Below, piece by piece: positions 63,477 to 64,000 of a DNA stretch of 64,000 nt (its first letter is position 1; each line of letters opens with the position of its first letter). This stretch comes from Flavobacteriaceae bacterium UJ101 (GTDB lineage Bacteria > Bacteroidota > Bacteroidia > Flavobacteriales > UJ101): assembly GCA_001880285.1 (NCBI GenBank), contig CP016269.1, positions 2,862,501-2,926,500 of the forward strand, given 5' to 3'. The translations under genes and the position numbers were made by a program. Below the pieces are notes generated by a model. That model saw only the letters and a list, made by a program, of their open reading frames with translations, had not been told where the DNA came from and did no database searches.

Positions 63477-64000
63477 ATGGGGAAAAATTATTTTAAGTAC
63501 ACTGCTTGTGTACTTATACAATTAGGTTTTTTATGGAACATCAATGCCCAAGTAGGTATTGGTACGAATAGTCCAAGAGGAGCTTTGGATATTAATACTA
63601 CTACGACCAATACACATGGGTTAGTATTACCAATCAATTCAGATCCGGAAACAATGACAAACCCTCAAGATGGAGGTAAACCTATTCCAGGTACTATAAT
63701 GTATGATAGTACAAAAGGATGTATTAAACTTTACAAGCCAACAAACGAATGGTCAGGATGCTTATTAGAAGAAACTGTATTAGGAGAATCATCAGGATCC
63801 TTAGGGGGTGAAGGGAGTACTTGTTCACCTATAATAGTAAATGGATCCTATACAGTTGATAAGGCTTTATCAACTATTAATACGGTAGAGGTTCAGGTAA
63901 ATGTTACGACTCCAGGGACTTATACTATTACAACAAATGAAGTAAATGGTTATAGTTTTAGTGGAGAAGGTACTTTTGGTAGTATAGGAACTCATACTGT
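63477..64000 (+). CDS. Surface protein of the QVGIGT family, tandem copy 3 (3' partial)
   Basis: ATG at 63477; the frame runs off the window end. The visible 174 residues show [38 protein letters not shown], a GTIMYDSTKGCIKLYKPTNEW block and the beginning of an Ig-like domain (TCSPIIVNGSYTVDKAL, VNVTTPGTYTIT) resembling the Cys-containing domains of the 44585 protein. It is clearly the third member of this tandem set. Confidence 0.8.
   Translation, partial: MGKNYFKYTACVLIQLGFLWNINAQVGIGTNSPRGALDINTTTTNTHGLVLPINSDPETMTNPQDGGKPIPGTIMYDSTKGCIKLYKPTNEWSGCLLEETVLGESSGSLGGEGSTCSPIIVNGSYTVDKALSTINTVEVQVNVTTPGTYTITTNEVNGYSFSGEGTFGSIGTHT

Overview
The window looks like chromosome from a low-GC member of the Flavobacteriia (Bacteroidota). 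Evidence: very AT-rich DNA, -7 elements of the TAnnTTTG type before many genes, a type IX secretion sorting domain, menaquinone genes, DUF4199/DUF2807/M61 proteins, many lipoproteins, and a surface-protein family that starts with a signal peptide followed by a QVGIGT-like motif. Genus is not determined. No prophage, IS transposase, tRNA, rRNA or CRISPR array was seen.

Region 1 (1-10.4 kb) is accessory. A large RHS protein (5' end outside the window) ends in a Hint domain and is followed by a small RDD membrane protein. Behind it lies an orphan RHS 3' cassette. Its start duplicates about 300 bp of the main gene, and its unique tip resembles an L,D-transpeptidase (HPDG...GCIG). Two small lipoprotein genes follow, a layout that fits a displaced toxin tip with periplasmic immunity. 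Then come a membrane AraC-type regulator, a KptA-like RNA 2'-phosphotransferase, and small unknown genes including a 53-residue lipoprotein.

Region 2 (10.5-34.2 kb) is mostly housekeeping: menE, menC, dnaB, tandem catalases, a type IX-secreted hydrolase, surface proteins, aroB, proline dehydrogenase, M61 and M1 peptidases, an SPFH protein with an Arc-like partner, and panB.

Region 3 (34.2-42.1 kb) has a GNAT pseudogene with two in-frame TGA codons, a probable minus-strand small RNA, a GlsB/YeaQ-type membrane protein, a DUF937-like/OmpA protein with 120-bp internal repeats, a second small-RNA candidate, a cysteine desulfurase, a TPR/AraC-type regulator and a MATE exporter.

Region 4 (42.1-49.2 kb) carries five Crp/Fnr-like paralogues around one large surface protein. 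Region 5 (49.2-60.5 kb) has phosphoglucomutase, a glycosyltransferase, the SRP RNA, and a TetR-ABC-HlyD-TolC export operon whose ATPase has altered catalytic motifs. Region 6 (60.6-64 kb) holds three tandem surface-protein genes, the last cut by the window edge.

The most interesting signal is a long promoter architecture shared by regions 4 and 6: a TCAAA-type element, a TTTGA element about 44 bp later, exactly 27 bp, then TAnnTTTG. It occurs six times, before crp-like genes 1, 2 and 3 and before all three terminal surface-protein genes. This suggests that the regulator array and the surface proteins belong to one regulatory circuit.
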